This document shows, one piece after another, positions 55,606-64,000 of a DNA stretch of 64,000 bases (positions within the stretch are counted from its first letter, which is position 1; the number at the start of each line of letters is the position of its first letter). The stretch spans positions 186,001 through 250,000 of the forward strand of contig CAVXNQ010000022.1 in NCBI GenBank assembly GCA_963763205.1, read 5' to 3'. The notes under the pieces are model-generated. The model searched no databases. It worked only from the letters and a program-made list of their open reading frames with translations, and had not been told where the DNA came from. The position numbers were made by a program, and so were the translations under genes. Source of the DNA: DDH964 sp963763205 (lineage in GTDB: Bacteria; Desulfobacterota; Desulfuromonadia; Desulfuromonadales; DDH964).

Positions 55606-56540
55606 ATGAAACCTGGTCAACGCCTGCTGTTCCTGATCGGAACAGCAGGCGCAACCTTGCTGCTGATGTTTGTGGCTGGCGTTGCCGGCCCGCTCGGCCT
55701 CTTTCTCAACCTGCTTCTGCCGCTGCCCGCTCGCCTACCTGGTGATGCGCTGCGACCTGGCCACCGGCTGCGGTGCGGTGGTGCTGGTCAGCCTCGGGCT
55801 CTGGGGCGGCGGGGACGCTGCGGCGGTGGGCAGCTACCTGCTGCAGTTCGGTATCGGTTCTCTGCTCCTGCCGGGTTTGCTGCGGCGGGGGGTGGGCTGG
55901 AACCGGGCCGTGGCGCTGAGTGTGCTGACGGTGGTGGCGGTTTCCGCTGCCGCGATCTGCCGGATATGCTTTCTGGCAAGGCACCTCGTTGCACGGACTG
56001 GTCGATGGTTACGTCAAGTCCCAACTCGACCAGGCAATGGAGATTTACCGGTCGGCCAACCTGCCGGCCGAGCAGTTGAAGGAATTCCGCAGCCTTGCCG
56101 AGGGGACCGGCGCCTTTCTGCTGCGCGCCTATCCGGCCTTGGTCGTGGTGGTCACCGGCGTATTGCAGTTGCTGACCCTGCTGCTCCTTTCGGCTCTTTC
56201 CCGGGGAAGCTACCAGATCCCCGGCCCAGAATTTCGCCTCTGGCGGGCCAATGAATGGTTTATCTGGCCGCTGATTGCCGGAGGCTTCGGCCTTACCTTC
56301 GGGACGGGGCTGGTGCAGACGGTGGCACTGAATGTGGTGACCGTCCTGTTGCCGATCTACTTTCTGCAAGGCTTGGCGGTGGTCAGTTACTATTTCGCAC
56401 GCAAGGGGATCTCCCCTCTCTTTCGGGCGATCGGCTACCTGCTGCTGACGATATTCAACCCGCTGCCGCTGATCGTGACCGGCATCGGCGTATTCGACCT
56501 GTGGGCAGATTTCCGCAAACCGCGAATCAAAAAGACCTAG
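55606..56540 (+). CDS. DUF2232 (YybS-like) membrane protein, two frame breaks
   Basis: This multi-helix membrane protein of about 310 residues sits between rpsR and rplI, the normal place of YybS/DUF2232 in Geobacter relatives. The frame changes at about 55725 (LLPLPLAYLVMRCD) and about 55955 (GYAFWQGTSLHGLVDGYVKS); each equals one extra base. Helices include AYPALVVVVTGVLQLLTLLL and WFIWPLIAGGFGLTF. The function is unknown; the fold resembles small ECF-type transporters. Read through the breaks, it seems complete. Confidence 0.75.
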
Positions 56541-56562
56541 CTCTTTATTTTGGAGGACATTG

Positions 56563-57009
56563 ATGAAGGTTATCCTGACAGAAAACGTGGACGGCCTCGG
56601 CAAGATCGGGGACATGGTCAAGGTCAAGCCCGGCTATGCCCGCAACTACCTGGTGCCGCGCAGCCTGGCCGTCGAGGCGAGCACCCGCAATCTGACCGAG
56701 CTTGAACACCAGAAGCGGCAGATGGCCCGCAAGCTGGAGAAATTGACCAAGGAAGCCGAGTTGCTCAAGGCCCGGATCGAAAAAGTCTCTTGCGTCCTCG
56801 CCCACCGCGCCGGCGAAGAGGGCAAGCTCTTCGGCTCGGTAACCAGCATGGAGATCGGCGCCAAACTGGCCGCAGCCGGGATCGAGATCGACCGCAAGAA
56901 GATCCAGCTCGACGAGCCGATCAAGGCGCTCGGCGACTACCGGGTTCCGGTCAAGCTGCCGGCCGGAGTGGTGGCCGAAGTCAAGGTTTCGGTCATCTCA
57001 GGCGAGTAA
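56563..57009 (+). CDS. rplI: 50S ribosomal protein L9
   Basis: The 148-residue protein begins MKVILTENVDGLGKIGDMVK and reads VKPGYARNYLVPRSLAVEAS, then the long connecting helix and the C-terminal domain (GKLFGSVTSMEIGAKLAAAG). It binds 23S rRNA. TGGAGG precedes it by 8 nt. Confidence 0.95.
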   Translation: MKVILTENVDGLGKIGDMVKVKPGYARNYLVPRSLAVEASTRNLTELEHQKRQMARKLEKLTKEAELLKARIEKVSCVLAHRAGEEGKLFGSVTSMEIGAKLAAAGIEIDRKKIQLDEPIKALGDYRVPVKLPAGVVAEVKVSVISGE

Positions 57010-57050
57010 GACCGGCGCCGCGGCTCCGTATCCCTCCTTTTGTTCAAACT

Positions 57051-57076
57051 GCGACCGGGGCTTGAGCCCCGGTCGC
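57051..57076 (+). terminator. hairpin between rplI and dnaB
   Basis: GCGACCGGGG-CTTGAG-CCCCGGTCGC is a 10-bp stem followed by a C/T-rich run. It could reduce readthrough into dnaB or act as an attenuator. Confidence 0.6.
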
Positions 57077-57099
57077 GCCCCTTTGTCTGGGATTTTTTC

Positions 57100-58467
57100 A
57101 TGGCCGAGAGTGCCCATCGTCTCCCTCCGCAGAGCCTGGAAGCTGAGATGTCCGTTCTCGGTGGCGTCCTGCTGGAAAACGAGGCCCTCAACAAGGCCCT
57201 GGAATTGCTGCGCCCCGAAGATTTCTACCGCGAAGCCCACCGCAAGATCTTCAACGCCATCATCGATCTCACCGAGAAAGGGGAGCCGGCCGACCTGGTG
57301 ACCCTGACCGCCGCCTTGCAGCAGCGCGGCGCCCTTGAGGAGATTGGTGGCAACGCCTACCTCGCCACGCTGGTCGACTACGTTCCCACCGCCGCCAACA
57401 TCGCCTACTATTCGCGCCTGGTCAAGGAGAAGGCCATCGGCCGCCACCTGATCAACGTCGCCACCGAGATCGCCACTCGCGGTTACGACGGCGGCGAGGT
57501 GGAGCAGACTCTCGACTGGGCGGAGAAGTCGATTTTCGAGATCACCGGGATGAAAACCCGGCCTTCCTACTTCTCCACCCGCGAGATCATGAAGGACACC
57601 TTCAAGGCGATCGAGAAGCTCTACGACCGCAAGGAGCTGGTCACCGGCGTGCCGACCGGCTTCACCGACCTCGACACGATGACCGCCGGCCTGCAGGGGG
57701 GCGACCTGGTCATCGTCGCCGGCCGACCGTCGATGGGCAAGACCGCCTTTGCCCTGAACATGGTCGAGCATGCCGCGGTGCATGCCGAGGAGCCGGTGGC
57801 GACCATCATCTTTTCGCTGGAGATGAGCAAGGAGCAGCTGGTGCAGCGCCTGCTCTGCTCGGTCTCCAAGGTCGATGCCTCGCGGCTGCGTACCGGGCAC
57901 CTGGGCGATTCGGACTGGCCGAAGCTGACCAGCGGCGCCGGCCTGCTCACGGAAGCGCCGATCTTCATCGACGATACCCCGGCGATCTCCGTCCTGGAAC
58001 TGCGTGCCAAGGCGCGGCGGCTCAAGGCGGAACGCAACCTCGGGCTGATCGTCGTCGACTACCTGCAGCTGATGCAGGGGCACAACCCCGAGAGCCGCCA
58101 GCAGGAAATCTCCGAGATCTCCCGCTCCCTCAAGGCGTTGGCCAAGGAGCTCTCGGTCCCGGTCGTCGCCCTCTCCCAGCTCAACCGCTCGCTGGAGAAC
58201 CGCACCGACAAGCGTCCGATCATGGCTGATCTGCGCGAATCGGGCGCCATCGAACAGGATGCCGACGTCATCATGTTCGTCTATCGGGAGGCCGTCTACT
58301 GCGAGGCCTGCAAGAGCAAGGAGAAGACCTGCGACAAAGGGCACGAGAAGAATGCCGAGATCGTCATCGGCAAGCAGCGTAACGGTCCGATCGGCACCGT
58401 CAACCTGACCTTCCTTGGAACCTACACCCGCTTCGAGAACCAGACCCGGCGCAACGACAACTTCTGA
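57100..58467 (+). CDS. dnaB: replicative DNA helicase DnaB
   Basis: The 455-residue protein reads SAHRLPPQSLEAEMSVLGGV, HRKIFNAIIDLTEKGEPADL, and has the RecA-like core with Walker A VIVAGRPSMGKTAFALNM and Walker B GLIVVDYLQLMQGHNP, then LSQLNRSLENRTDKRPIMAD. It loads at the replication fork as a hexamer. I set the start at the ATG at 57100. Near the C-terminus EACKSKEKTCDKGHEKN is a small Cys-containing insertion common in this group. Confidence 0.95.
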   Translation: MAESAHRLPPQSLEAEMSVLGGVLLENEALNKALELLRPEDFYREAHRKIFNAIIDLTEKGEPADLVTLTAALQQRGALEEIGGNAYLATLVDYVPTAANIAYYSRLVKEKAIGRHLINVATEIATRGYDGGEVEQTLDWAEKSIFEITGMKTRPSYFSTREIMKDTFKAIEKLYDRKELVTGVPTGFTDLDTMTAGLQGGDLVIVAGRPSMGKTAFALNMVEHAAVHAEEPVATIIFSLEMSKEQLVQRLLCSVSKVDASRLRTGHLGDSDWPKLTSGAGLLTEAPIFIDDTPAISVLELRAKARRLKAERNLGLIVVDYLQLMQGHNPESRQQEISEISRSLKALAKELSVPVVALSQLNRSLENRTDKRPIMADLRESGAIEQDADVIMFVYREAVYCEACKSKEKTCDKGHEKNAEIVIGKQRNGPIGTVNLTFLGTYTRFENQTRRNDNF

Positions 58468-58488
58468 ACCGGGTTGGGGAAGGGCATC

Positions 58489-58977
58489 TCAAGGCCGATT
58501 CCGGCGCTGATAGACGACGTGGCGGAAACCGGGGTGCTCGGTCGCCGCGGCCACCCGCCAGAGGCGTGGGTCGAAGGGGGGAAAGCGGGTGTCGCCGGAG
58601 AAATCGCCGCGGATCCAGGAGATGTGCATCGTCTCCACCTGCGGCAGGGCCTGGCGGTAGATCTGCGCGCCGCCAATAAAGAAGAGCTTAGTCATGCCGG
58701 TCGCCGCGGCGGCTACCGCCTCCTCCAGGCTGCGGCAGACGACGATTCCCGGCTGGGCCGGGAGGCTGCGGCTGAGCACCACGTTGCGCCGGCCGGGCAG
58801 CGGCCGGCCGATGGCGGCGAAGGTTGCGCGCCCCATGATCAGGCTGTGCCCCCAGGTCAGGGCCCGGAACAGCTGCAGCTCCGCCGGCAGATGCCAGGGG
58901 AGGCGTCCCTGGTTGCCGATCACCAAGCGCCGGGTCATGGCCGCACAGAGAATTTTTTCGACTCTTTTGCCATTCAT
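58489..58977 (-). CDS. folA: dihydrofolate reductase
   Basis: The 162-residue protein has the DHFR fold: ILCAAMTRRLVIGNQGRLPW, HLPAELQLFRALTWGHSLIM, GRATFAAIGRPLPGRRNVVL and FFIGGAQIYRQALPQVE. The active-site acid is Glu in LPAEL. It converges on dnaB and is divergent from the TM2 gene. The N-terminus has a five-residue extension before the usual hydrophobic strand. Confidence 0.9.
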   Translation of the reverse strand: MNGKRVEKILCAAMTRRLVIGNQGRLPWHLPAELQLFRALTWGHSLIMGRATFAAIGRPLPGRRNVVLSRSLPAQPGIVVCRSLEEAVAAAATGMTKLFFIGGAQIYRQALPQVETMHISWIRGDFSGDTRFPPFDPRLWRVAAATEHPGFRHVVYQRRNRP

Positions 58978-59009
58978 GGACAGCGCCTTCCCCTGACCGG
59001 AGGCTGACC

Positions 59010-59411
59010 TTGGAATCCTTCCCCCGCGATACCCACAGCAAGACCGTCGGCTATCTTCTCTGGCTGTTCGGTTTCACCGGCTCCCACCGCTTCTATTACG
59101 GCAAACCGTTCAGCGGCGCCCTTTGGTTTTTTACCCTGGGACTGCTCGGCATCGGTTGGCTGATCGACCTCTTTCTGATCCCGGCGATGGACCGTGAGGC
59201 CGACCTGCGCTACGTCACCGGTCCCATCGATTACAGCCTCGCCTGGCTGCTGCTGACCTTCCTCGGCCTGTTCGGCGTGCATCGCATGTACCTCGGCAAA
59301 TGGTTCACCGCCCTGTTGTACCTGCTGACCGCAGGCCTCTGCGGGGCCGGCTACCTGTACGATTTTTTCACCCTCAATACCCAGATCTCCGAACTGAACC
59401 GGCGGGCCTGA
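59010..59411 (+). CDS. TM2-domain membrane protein
   Basis: The 133-residue protein has two TM2 units: GYLLWLFGFTGSHRFYYGKP near the start and WLLLTFLGLFGVHRMYLGKW in the second half. Four membrane helices are expected. The start is a TTG at 59010, with CGGAGG 7 nt before it. TM2 proteins are common but of unknown role. Confidence 0.8.
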   Translation: MESFPRDTHSKTVGYLLWLFGFTGSHRFYYGKPFSGALWFFTLGLLGIGWLIDLFLIPAMDREADLRYVTGPIDYSLAWLLLTFLGLFGVHRMYLGKWFTALLYLLTAGLCGAGYLYDFFTLNTQISELNRRA

Positions 59412-59455
59412 AGGCTCTGCGCCCGGCTTGCCCCGATCCCCCTGAGGAGGTATCG

Positions 59456-60452
59456 ATGGCCGACCGTGACTGGAGTGCGCAACAGCTTCTGGAGCTCTCC
59501 GGCAGCTACTGGCAAACCTGTGCCCTGCATGCCGGAGTGGAACTCGACCTCTTTACCCCCCTGGCAGAAGCCACCCTGCAGCCCCCCGATCTGGCGCGCC
59601 TGCTCGGCTGCGAGCCCCGCGCCCTCGGCATGCTCCTCGAAGCGCTTGGCAGCTATGGAGCTGCTGGACCAGCGCCCGCAGGGGTTTGCCGCGACCCCCG
59701 CCGCAGCCCGCTGGCTGAACCGCAAGTCACCGGATTACCAGGGCTACATCATCCGTCACCATCATCACCTGATGGCGTCCTGGGCCAGGCTGCCGGCCGC
59801 GGTGCGCAGCGGCCGGCCGGTCCGGGAACGTGTCGCCGGCGGCGAAGAGGCGTGGCGGGAGGCGTTCCTGATGGGGATGTTCAACCTCGCCTCGGCTCGG
59901 GCGCCGGAAGTCGCGGCGCGGGTGGACCTCTCCGCCCGTCACCACCTCCTTGACCTCGGCGGGGGGCCGGGGACCTATGCCTGCCACTTTTGCCTGGCCA
60001 ACCCCGGGCTCCGGGGGACCGTCTTCGACCTGCCGACCACTCGGGAATTCGCCGAGAGGACCCGTGCCAGTTTCGGCCTGGAAGGACGGGTCGACTTCGT
60101 TGCCGGGGACTTTCTGACCGATTCTGTTCCCGGCCGCTACGACGTCGCCTGGCTCTCTCACATCCTGCACGGTGAGGGACCCAAAAATTGCGCGCGAATC
60201 CTGGCCAATGCCGTGGCCGCACTCGAACCGGGTGGGATGATCCTGGTGCAGGAGTTCATTCTCGACGATGATCGGCCGGGGCCCCTCTTCCCCGCGCTCT
60301 TCTCCCTGAACATGCTCCTCGGTACCGAACAGGGGCAGGCCTACCGGGAGGCCGAGCTGCGTGATCTGCTGACGGCGACCGGGGTGCGGGAGGTCCACCG
60401 CCTGCAACTGGACCTTCCCGGTCCGGGGAAAATTCTCGTCGGAACGAGGTGA
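59456..60452 (+). CDS. acetylserotonin-type O-methyltransferase, one frame break
   Basis: About 332 residues. A winged-helix dimerisation domain (ELSGSYWQTCALHAGVELDL) leads the SAM fold (HHLLDLGGGPGTYACHFC, ATP-like GRVDFVAGDFL, RYDVAWLSHILHGEGPKNCA, LEPGGMILVQEFILDDDR). At about 59650 one extra base separates EALG from AMELLDQRPQG. TGAGGAGG precedes the ATG at 59456. Candidates are small-molecule O- or As/S-methyltransferases; the substrate is unknown. Confidence 0.8.
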
Positions 60453-60466
60453 CTCCAGGGTTGGCT

Positions 60467-61153
60467 TCAATGGCCCGGCCCGGAAAGACGAAAGCGGATC
60501 GGGACCAGGACTTCCCAGGGGAGGGGCCGGGATCCCTGGCGAGCGGGAACGAAGTGCCAGTTCCGGACTGCGGCCAAGGCCGCCTCGTCGAGGATCGGAT
60601 GGCCTGAGGAGTTTTCCAGGTCCGTTGCCGTGACCTCACCGCTGGCGTCGACGGCGACCTTCACCAGCACTTCCCCGCTCCAGCCGTTGCGCCGAGCCCG
60701 TTCCGGATAGGCCGGCGGGGGATTGTCGGCGTAGAGCGGCGCCGCGGCCAGCAGGGGCTGCCTGGCCGCCGGGATGGCCTGGCTGTGGGCCGTTGCCGCC
60801 AGTTCTCTGGCGGGAATGGGCAGCTGCATCGGCTGCGTCGGCTGTGAAGATTCCGGAGCAGGATCCGCCGCCTTGGCGGCGACGAGTGCTGGCAGCGGGA
60901 GCCGCTGGGGACCGGGTTCCGTGATGGGTGTCGGTCGCTGCACCGCAGGGGGGGGCGACGGGACGGCGATCGGCGTGGCGGCTGGGGACCGGGCGCGGCT
61001 GAACTCGGGCCGCCAGGTCCTCGCAACCAGGCCGATTTCGATCCGCCTGGGGACCACGCGCAGGGGCTGCGGCGGATGCAACTCCACCACCAGCAGGCCG
61101 AGGTGGGCGAGGATCGAGAGTCCGGAACATATAATCAAGGGGCGCAGTTTCAA
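60467..61153 (-). CDS. TonB-family energy transducer
   Basis: The 228-residue protein has one N-terminal helix (LIICSGLSILAHLGLLVVEL), a long Pro/Ala-rich periplasmic linker (residues about 60-140), and a TonB C-terminal domain (PPPAYPERARRNGWSGEVLV, KVAVDASGEVTATDL, SSGHPILDEAALAAVRNW). It would pass proton-motive energy to outer-membrane receptors. No ExbBD or receptor gene lies in the window. It converges on the methyltransferase. Confidence 0.85.
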   Translation of the reverse strand: MKLRPLIICSGLSILAHLGLLVVELHPPQPLRVVPRRIEIGLVARTWRPEFSRARSPAATPIAVPSPPPAVQRPTPITEPGPQRLPLPALVAAKAADPAPESSQPTQPMQLPIPARELAATAHSQAIPAARQPLLAAAPLYADNPPPAYPERARRNGWSGEVLVKVAVDASGEVTATDLENSSGHPILDEAALAAVRNWHFVPARQGSRPLPWEVLVPIRFRLSGPGH

Positions 61154-61348
61154 GGGCTTCCAGGCACGGTGCGGGGAACGGTTGTCGACCCGGTCCCTTT
61201 ATAAGGCAGAAATGGGGTCTCGGTCAAATGCATGCATTCATAGCGACCGACCCATAAAACCCGTGGCGTCTCTTTGCAGGGGCAGGCGAAACGGTGGTTG
61301 AAGCAGGTTCTGGTATAAAACCCTTCTTATTTGGGACAGTTTCAGATC

Positions 61349-62714
61349 GTGTGGGTAACGCTACTTCGTTTTGCCGGATTTTTCCTCGTTCTCAACCCCA
61401 ACATCTTGTGTAGGGCGATGCTGGCAGATGCGCCAGCTTCCCCGCCACCAGGTACGCCATGGTGATCAGGTGCCGGGCTGTGCCGTAGCCTTTCGCCCTG
61501 GCCTTCGCGGCCTGAATTAAGGAGTTCGTGCTTTCGACACCACCGTTGTTGAGGTGGCCATCAAACCACGTCAAGATGCCGTTCCAGTGACGTCGGATGG
61601 CGCGGGCGGCCTCCTTGATCGGTTCCAGCCGGCTGCGGATCGCCCAGTTGTACCACTTTGCCAAGGCCTGCTCGGCTTCGACGATAGTTTTGCACTCCTG
61701 GTAAATCTCCTGCAGGGAGACCTTGATCTGCCAGGCGCGGGCCGTCTTCAGGCGGCTCTTTGGCAAGCTGTCGAACTTTTCCTGCTGCTTGGCCGTCCGG
61801 GTCTTTTCGTTGCGCAGCCACAGATAGCGGGTTTTCTTCAGGAGCGGCTCATCCTTGACTTCCTGGCGGCGCACGAGATCCACGGCCTTATTGACAATGG
61901 CGACGACGTGGAACGGGTCAAAGGTGACCTCCGCATCCGGCAAAAACTCGCCGACGCCGGCAATGTAGCTCTTCGACATATCTATACAGACGGCATCGAT
62001 GTTTTCGGCCTGGCCGCCGTGGGCTTCGAGATCCTCGACGAAGGCCTTGACCACAGTCTTTTCCCGACCTTCGCAGGCGAACAGGAGACGGCGCGTCACC
62101 AAGTCGTGAAAGAGGCTGATGTAGTTGTGCCCCCGGCGGGAGGCGGTTTCGTCTAGGCCGATTCGTTGAACGCTGGCAAAATCCTCCTTCGAACGAGCCG
62201 CCTCCACGTAGTGGTCAAGAACGCGCCAGATCTGGCCATCGTTCAGGCCAAGGAGTTGAGCCACAGCACGGACGGGCATTTGTCTGGCAAGGACGACCAG
62301 CAAGGCCTCCATCAACAGGCTGAACCCGCTGCCGGGTCGCGACCAGGGCGGCGTCACCTGTGTGGTCTTGCCGCATTTGGAGCACCGGACCCGCGGGAGA
62401 TCGGCGTGGAGAAAGGCCTGGTACTGAAAGAAGTTCAGATGCCGCCATGTCCGGTGGCGGGTATCGTGAACCCCCTGTCCCGCCTCAGCACAACTTGGGC
62501 AGGAGAACTTCGCCCCCGTCGTGAAACCGACCTTGAAGTCGATGCGCCCCTTCTCGGGGTCGAACTGGATATCAAGGACCTGCCACGGCGGCGTCAGGCC
62601 AAGAGCAACGGTAAAGAGCGATTCCGAATTCAAAGAGCAGCCTCCCTCAAGTTTTTGAGGGCACTATATCTTGTGGCAGGGGGCCGAGTAAACAGCCCCC
62701 GGATTTACCCACAC
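61349..62714 (-). mobile_element. ISL3-type insertion sequence
   Basis: A single transposase gene is bounded by the inverted repeat GTGTGGGTAA (61349-61358) and TTACCCACAC (62705-62714). Length about 1.37 kb fits ISL3-family elements. I did not see a clear 8-bp target duplication. Confidence 0.7.
61392..62633 (-). CDS. ISL3-family transposase
   Basis: The 413-residue protein has an N-terminal zinc ribbon (FSCPSCAEAGQGVHDTRHRT and RCSKCGKTTQVTPPW), helix-turn-helix (LARQMPVRAVAQLLGLNDGQ) and the DDE transposase domain. Acid residues lie in VQRIGLDETASRRGHNY (first D), AVCIDMSKSYIAGVGEFLPD (second D) and NNGGVESTNSLIQAAKARAK (E). Complete and probably active. Confidence 0.9.
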   Translation of the reverse strand: MNSESLFTVALGLTPPWQVLDIQFDPEKGRIDFKVGFTTGAKFSCPSCAEAGQGVHDTRHRTWRHLNFFQYQAFLHADLPRVRCSKCGKTTQVTPPWSRPGSGFSLLMEALLVVLARQMPVRAVAQLLGLNDGQIWRVLDHYVEAARSKEDFASVQRIGLDETASRRGHNYISLFHDLVTRRLLFACEGREKTVVKAFVEDLEAHGGQAENIDAVCIDMSKSYIAGVGEFLPDAEVTFDPFHVVAIVNKAVDLVRRQEVKDEPLLKKTRYLWLRNEKTRTAKQQEKFDSLPKSRLKTARAWQIKVSLQEIYQECKTIVEAEQALAKWYNWAIRSRLEPIKEAARAIRRHWNGILTWFDGHLNNGGVESTNSLIQAAKARAKGYGTARHLITMAYLVAGKLAHLPASPYTRCWG

Positions 62715-62787
62715 AAAACGGAACAGAGCCTCTTATTTTCATGCAAAAAGATCATTCCTGGATGTCCCTTGTCCTTTGTTGAGACAT

Positions 62788-63426
62788 TTAGATTTTCAAC
62801 TTTCTCCAAACGTCGGTTACCACTCCCACAATTCGCAGATTGGGTTCTGGCTGGAAAGGCGTGTAGTCGCTGTTGTCCGAAGAAAACCAAACTCCGTCGG
62901 TCTTAATTCTGTAACGGCGAAGGATAAGTTCACCCCACTTGCTGTTCATTAAGACAATATCCCCGTTCTTGCAATCCTCCCCCACCCTGAAGATAACCAA
63001 ATCCTTGTCCTGGATAGTTGGTGCCATAAAGTCGCCGTAGGCAAACATGGCATAGGTGTCGGGGGAATTCCCGGGCAAGACGACCTGGCCCGCAATATCC
63101 TCCGCACGGACCCCATTCGGAAAATCCGCTGGAATCCGGCTTAGGAGTGGAGTTTCACCACCGAAAGCCTGCGTTGAAAGCGCAGAATGGTTCTTATCTC
63201 GAGCCCTCATTTCCCCTTCGCTCCTTAACCCCCGTGGTGCATCGACCCGGTAAAGATGTCTCAGGGCGATGAGGAGCGTATCTGATGGTTGTTTTCTCCC
63301 GCGTTCAATATTACTCAGCATCCCCTGAGTAATTCCGAGCGAATCGGCGAAGGCCTTCTGGGTCAAGCCTTGATTCTGGCGTATTTGACGAATGTACTCG
63401 CCAACTGGGATATCTGCCCTGTCCAT
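62788..63426 (-). CDS. XRE-S24 (CI/LexA-like) repressor without the self-cleavage dyad
   Basis: The 212-residue protein has an N-terminal HTH (QGLTQKAFADSLGITQGMLS) and a C-terminal S24 fold. Where the catalytic Ser is expected (GDSMxPT) it has YGDFMAPT, and where the Lys is expected it has GELILRRYRI. Both members of the dyad seem replaced (Ser by Phe, Lys by Arg). The region normally holding the Ala-Gly cleavage site contains AEDIAGQVVLPG. It would be a repressor not open to RecA-triggered self-cleavage. The start at 63426 has AAAGGAG upstream. Confidence 0.75.
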   Translation of the reverse strand: MDRADIPVGEYIRQIRQNQGLTQKAFADSLGITQGMLSNIERGRKQPSDTLLIALRHLYRVDAPRGLRSEGEMRARDKNHSALSTQAFGGETPLLSRIPADFPNGVRAEDIAGQVVLPGNSPDTYAMFAYGDFMAPTIQDKDLVIFRVGEDCKNGDIVLMNSKWGELILRRYRIKTDGVWFSSDNSDYTPFQPEPNLRIVGVVTDVWRKLKI

Positions 63427-63934
63427 GTGTCTCCTTTTTCCTGCCTGGCTCTTGAAAAGACGGGCGGGTACGCCCTTCACTTATTCTCGCCCTAAAGGTT
63501 TGTTTGCGTTAAGGTTTCATCCCGCAACGAGAGGACTTTCCCATTGACACCTGTTCTGAAATGATATACAAAATTCCCAAGAAATAATTTTTAAGAAAAA
63601 ATCCTATAGAAATATTTACGCTTTTCTTAAACTGATTGCAATCCAGTTTTGTTGTGAGGTTCGGAAACCATTCCATTAAGCCTCGACTCCTGATGAGTCA
63701 CTCCTTAAATCATTGGCGCCAACAGCACCGAGGGTTCCAATGGTACCTGTTAAAACAGTGAGTTAGCAAGCCATTAAGTTGGTTTTCTGGGGCGGGCAAA
63801 ATTGTCTGGTGTCTTATCGGGTGTCTTATCGGGTGGATTGTGCCACTTTTATTAAATTGTCAGGTCTCGGTATTTTGGCCCTCGGCAGCAAACTTTTCCC
63901 CCGCGGCCCCTTGCCCGTCCTAACGAGAATAGAG
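63427..63934. other. 508-bp region upstream of the repressor, no gene seen
   Basis: AT-rich at 63540-63640. On the plus strand TTGACA (63544) and TATACA (63565) stand 15 nt apart, a possible but short-spaced promoter. At 63809-63832 GTGTCTTATCGG is repeated twice in tandem. Confidence 0.35.
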
Positions 63935-64000
63935 ATGACCAATCCCTGGCGAATTTCACCCCGCCGTTTCTTGGCCTTCGGGAACATCCGTCTGGCTGGC
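63935..64000 (+). CDS. possible gene start, cut by the window edge
   Basis: ATG at 63935 (AGAATAGAG upstream) opens 22 codons without a stop: MTNPWRISPRRFLAFGNIRL and two more. The basic start followed by hydrophobic residues could be the N-terminus of a membrane protein. Too short to assign. Confidence 0.3.
   Translation, partial: MTNPWRISPRRFLAFGNIRLAG

Overview
The window looks like about 64 kb of chromosome from a GC-rich anaerobic bacterium of the Desulfuromonadia (Geobacter/Desulfuromonas/Pelobacter relatives). The main reason is the gene order ispE - tRNA-Gln - prs - rplY - pth - hppA - ychF - rpsF - rpsR - DUF2232 - rplI - dnaB, which I know from that group. A K+-dependent-type membrane pyrophosphatase, a TRAP dicarboxylate transporter, a ferritin-like protein and a CxxCH haem-binding protein fit as well. 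This placement rests on recalled gene order and protein families, not on a search.

Layout. 1-8.1 kb: the end of an ABC exporter read in several frames, a stand-alone methyltransferase resembling the OvoA C-terminal domain, small membrane and FMN-type proteins, and a very large symporter-GAF-PP2C fusion with a small membrane partner. 8.3-25.3 kb: an accessory region. It holds three RelE-type toxin-antitoxin pairs plus fragments of two more, a 3.3-kb four-gene DDE/AAA transposon inserted in an RDD-domain gene, a REP-type tyrosine (Y1) transposase with a truncated tandem copy, a duplicated 0.6-kb block, two AT-rich islands of secreted or membrane-associated proteins, and an IS110 fragment. A promoter - micro-ORF - terminator cassette occurs three times here, each time close to a toxin-antitoxin locus. 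25.4-34.6 kb: sulfur-transfer genes (cysteine desulfurase, MoeB/ThiF-like E1, TusA-like), a universal stress protein, an aldo/keto reductase, a truncated pdxH, and sbcDC. 34.6-43.9 kb: a haem-binding protein, pyruvate dehydrogenase E1alpha/E1beta/E2 followed 3 bp later by a Lon-like protease, a PAS histidine kinase, a 48-aa zinc ribbon, a ferritin-like protein and a 57-aa membrane peptide. 44-47.6 kb: UspA and a TRAP operon (dctQ-dctM-dctP). 48.1-58.5 kb: the housekeeping cluster named above. 58.5-64 kb: dihydrofolate reductase, a TM2 protein, an O-methyltransferase, TonB, an ISL3-type IS, a CI/LexA-like repressor that seems to lack both self-cleavage residues, and the first 22 codons of a possible further gene.

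About 20 single-base frame breaks run through otherwise intact genes, including essential ones (ispE, hppA, ychF). About 16 are consistent with one extra base, some in homopolymers. I read most of them as insertion-biased sequence errors and give gene coordinates across the breaks. The truncations of pdxH, the RDD gene, the 16.85-kb gene and the antitoxin copy at 19.1 kb are different: no reading frame restores the missing parts, so they look like real rearrangements.
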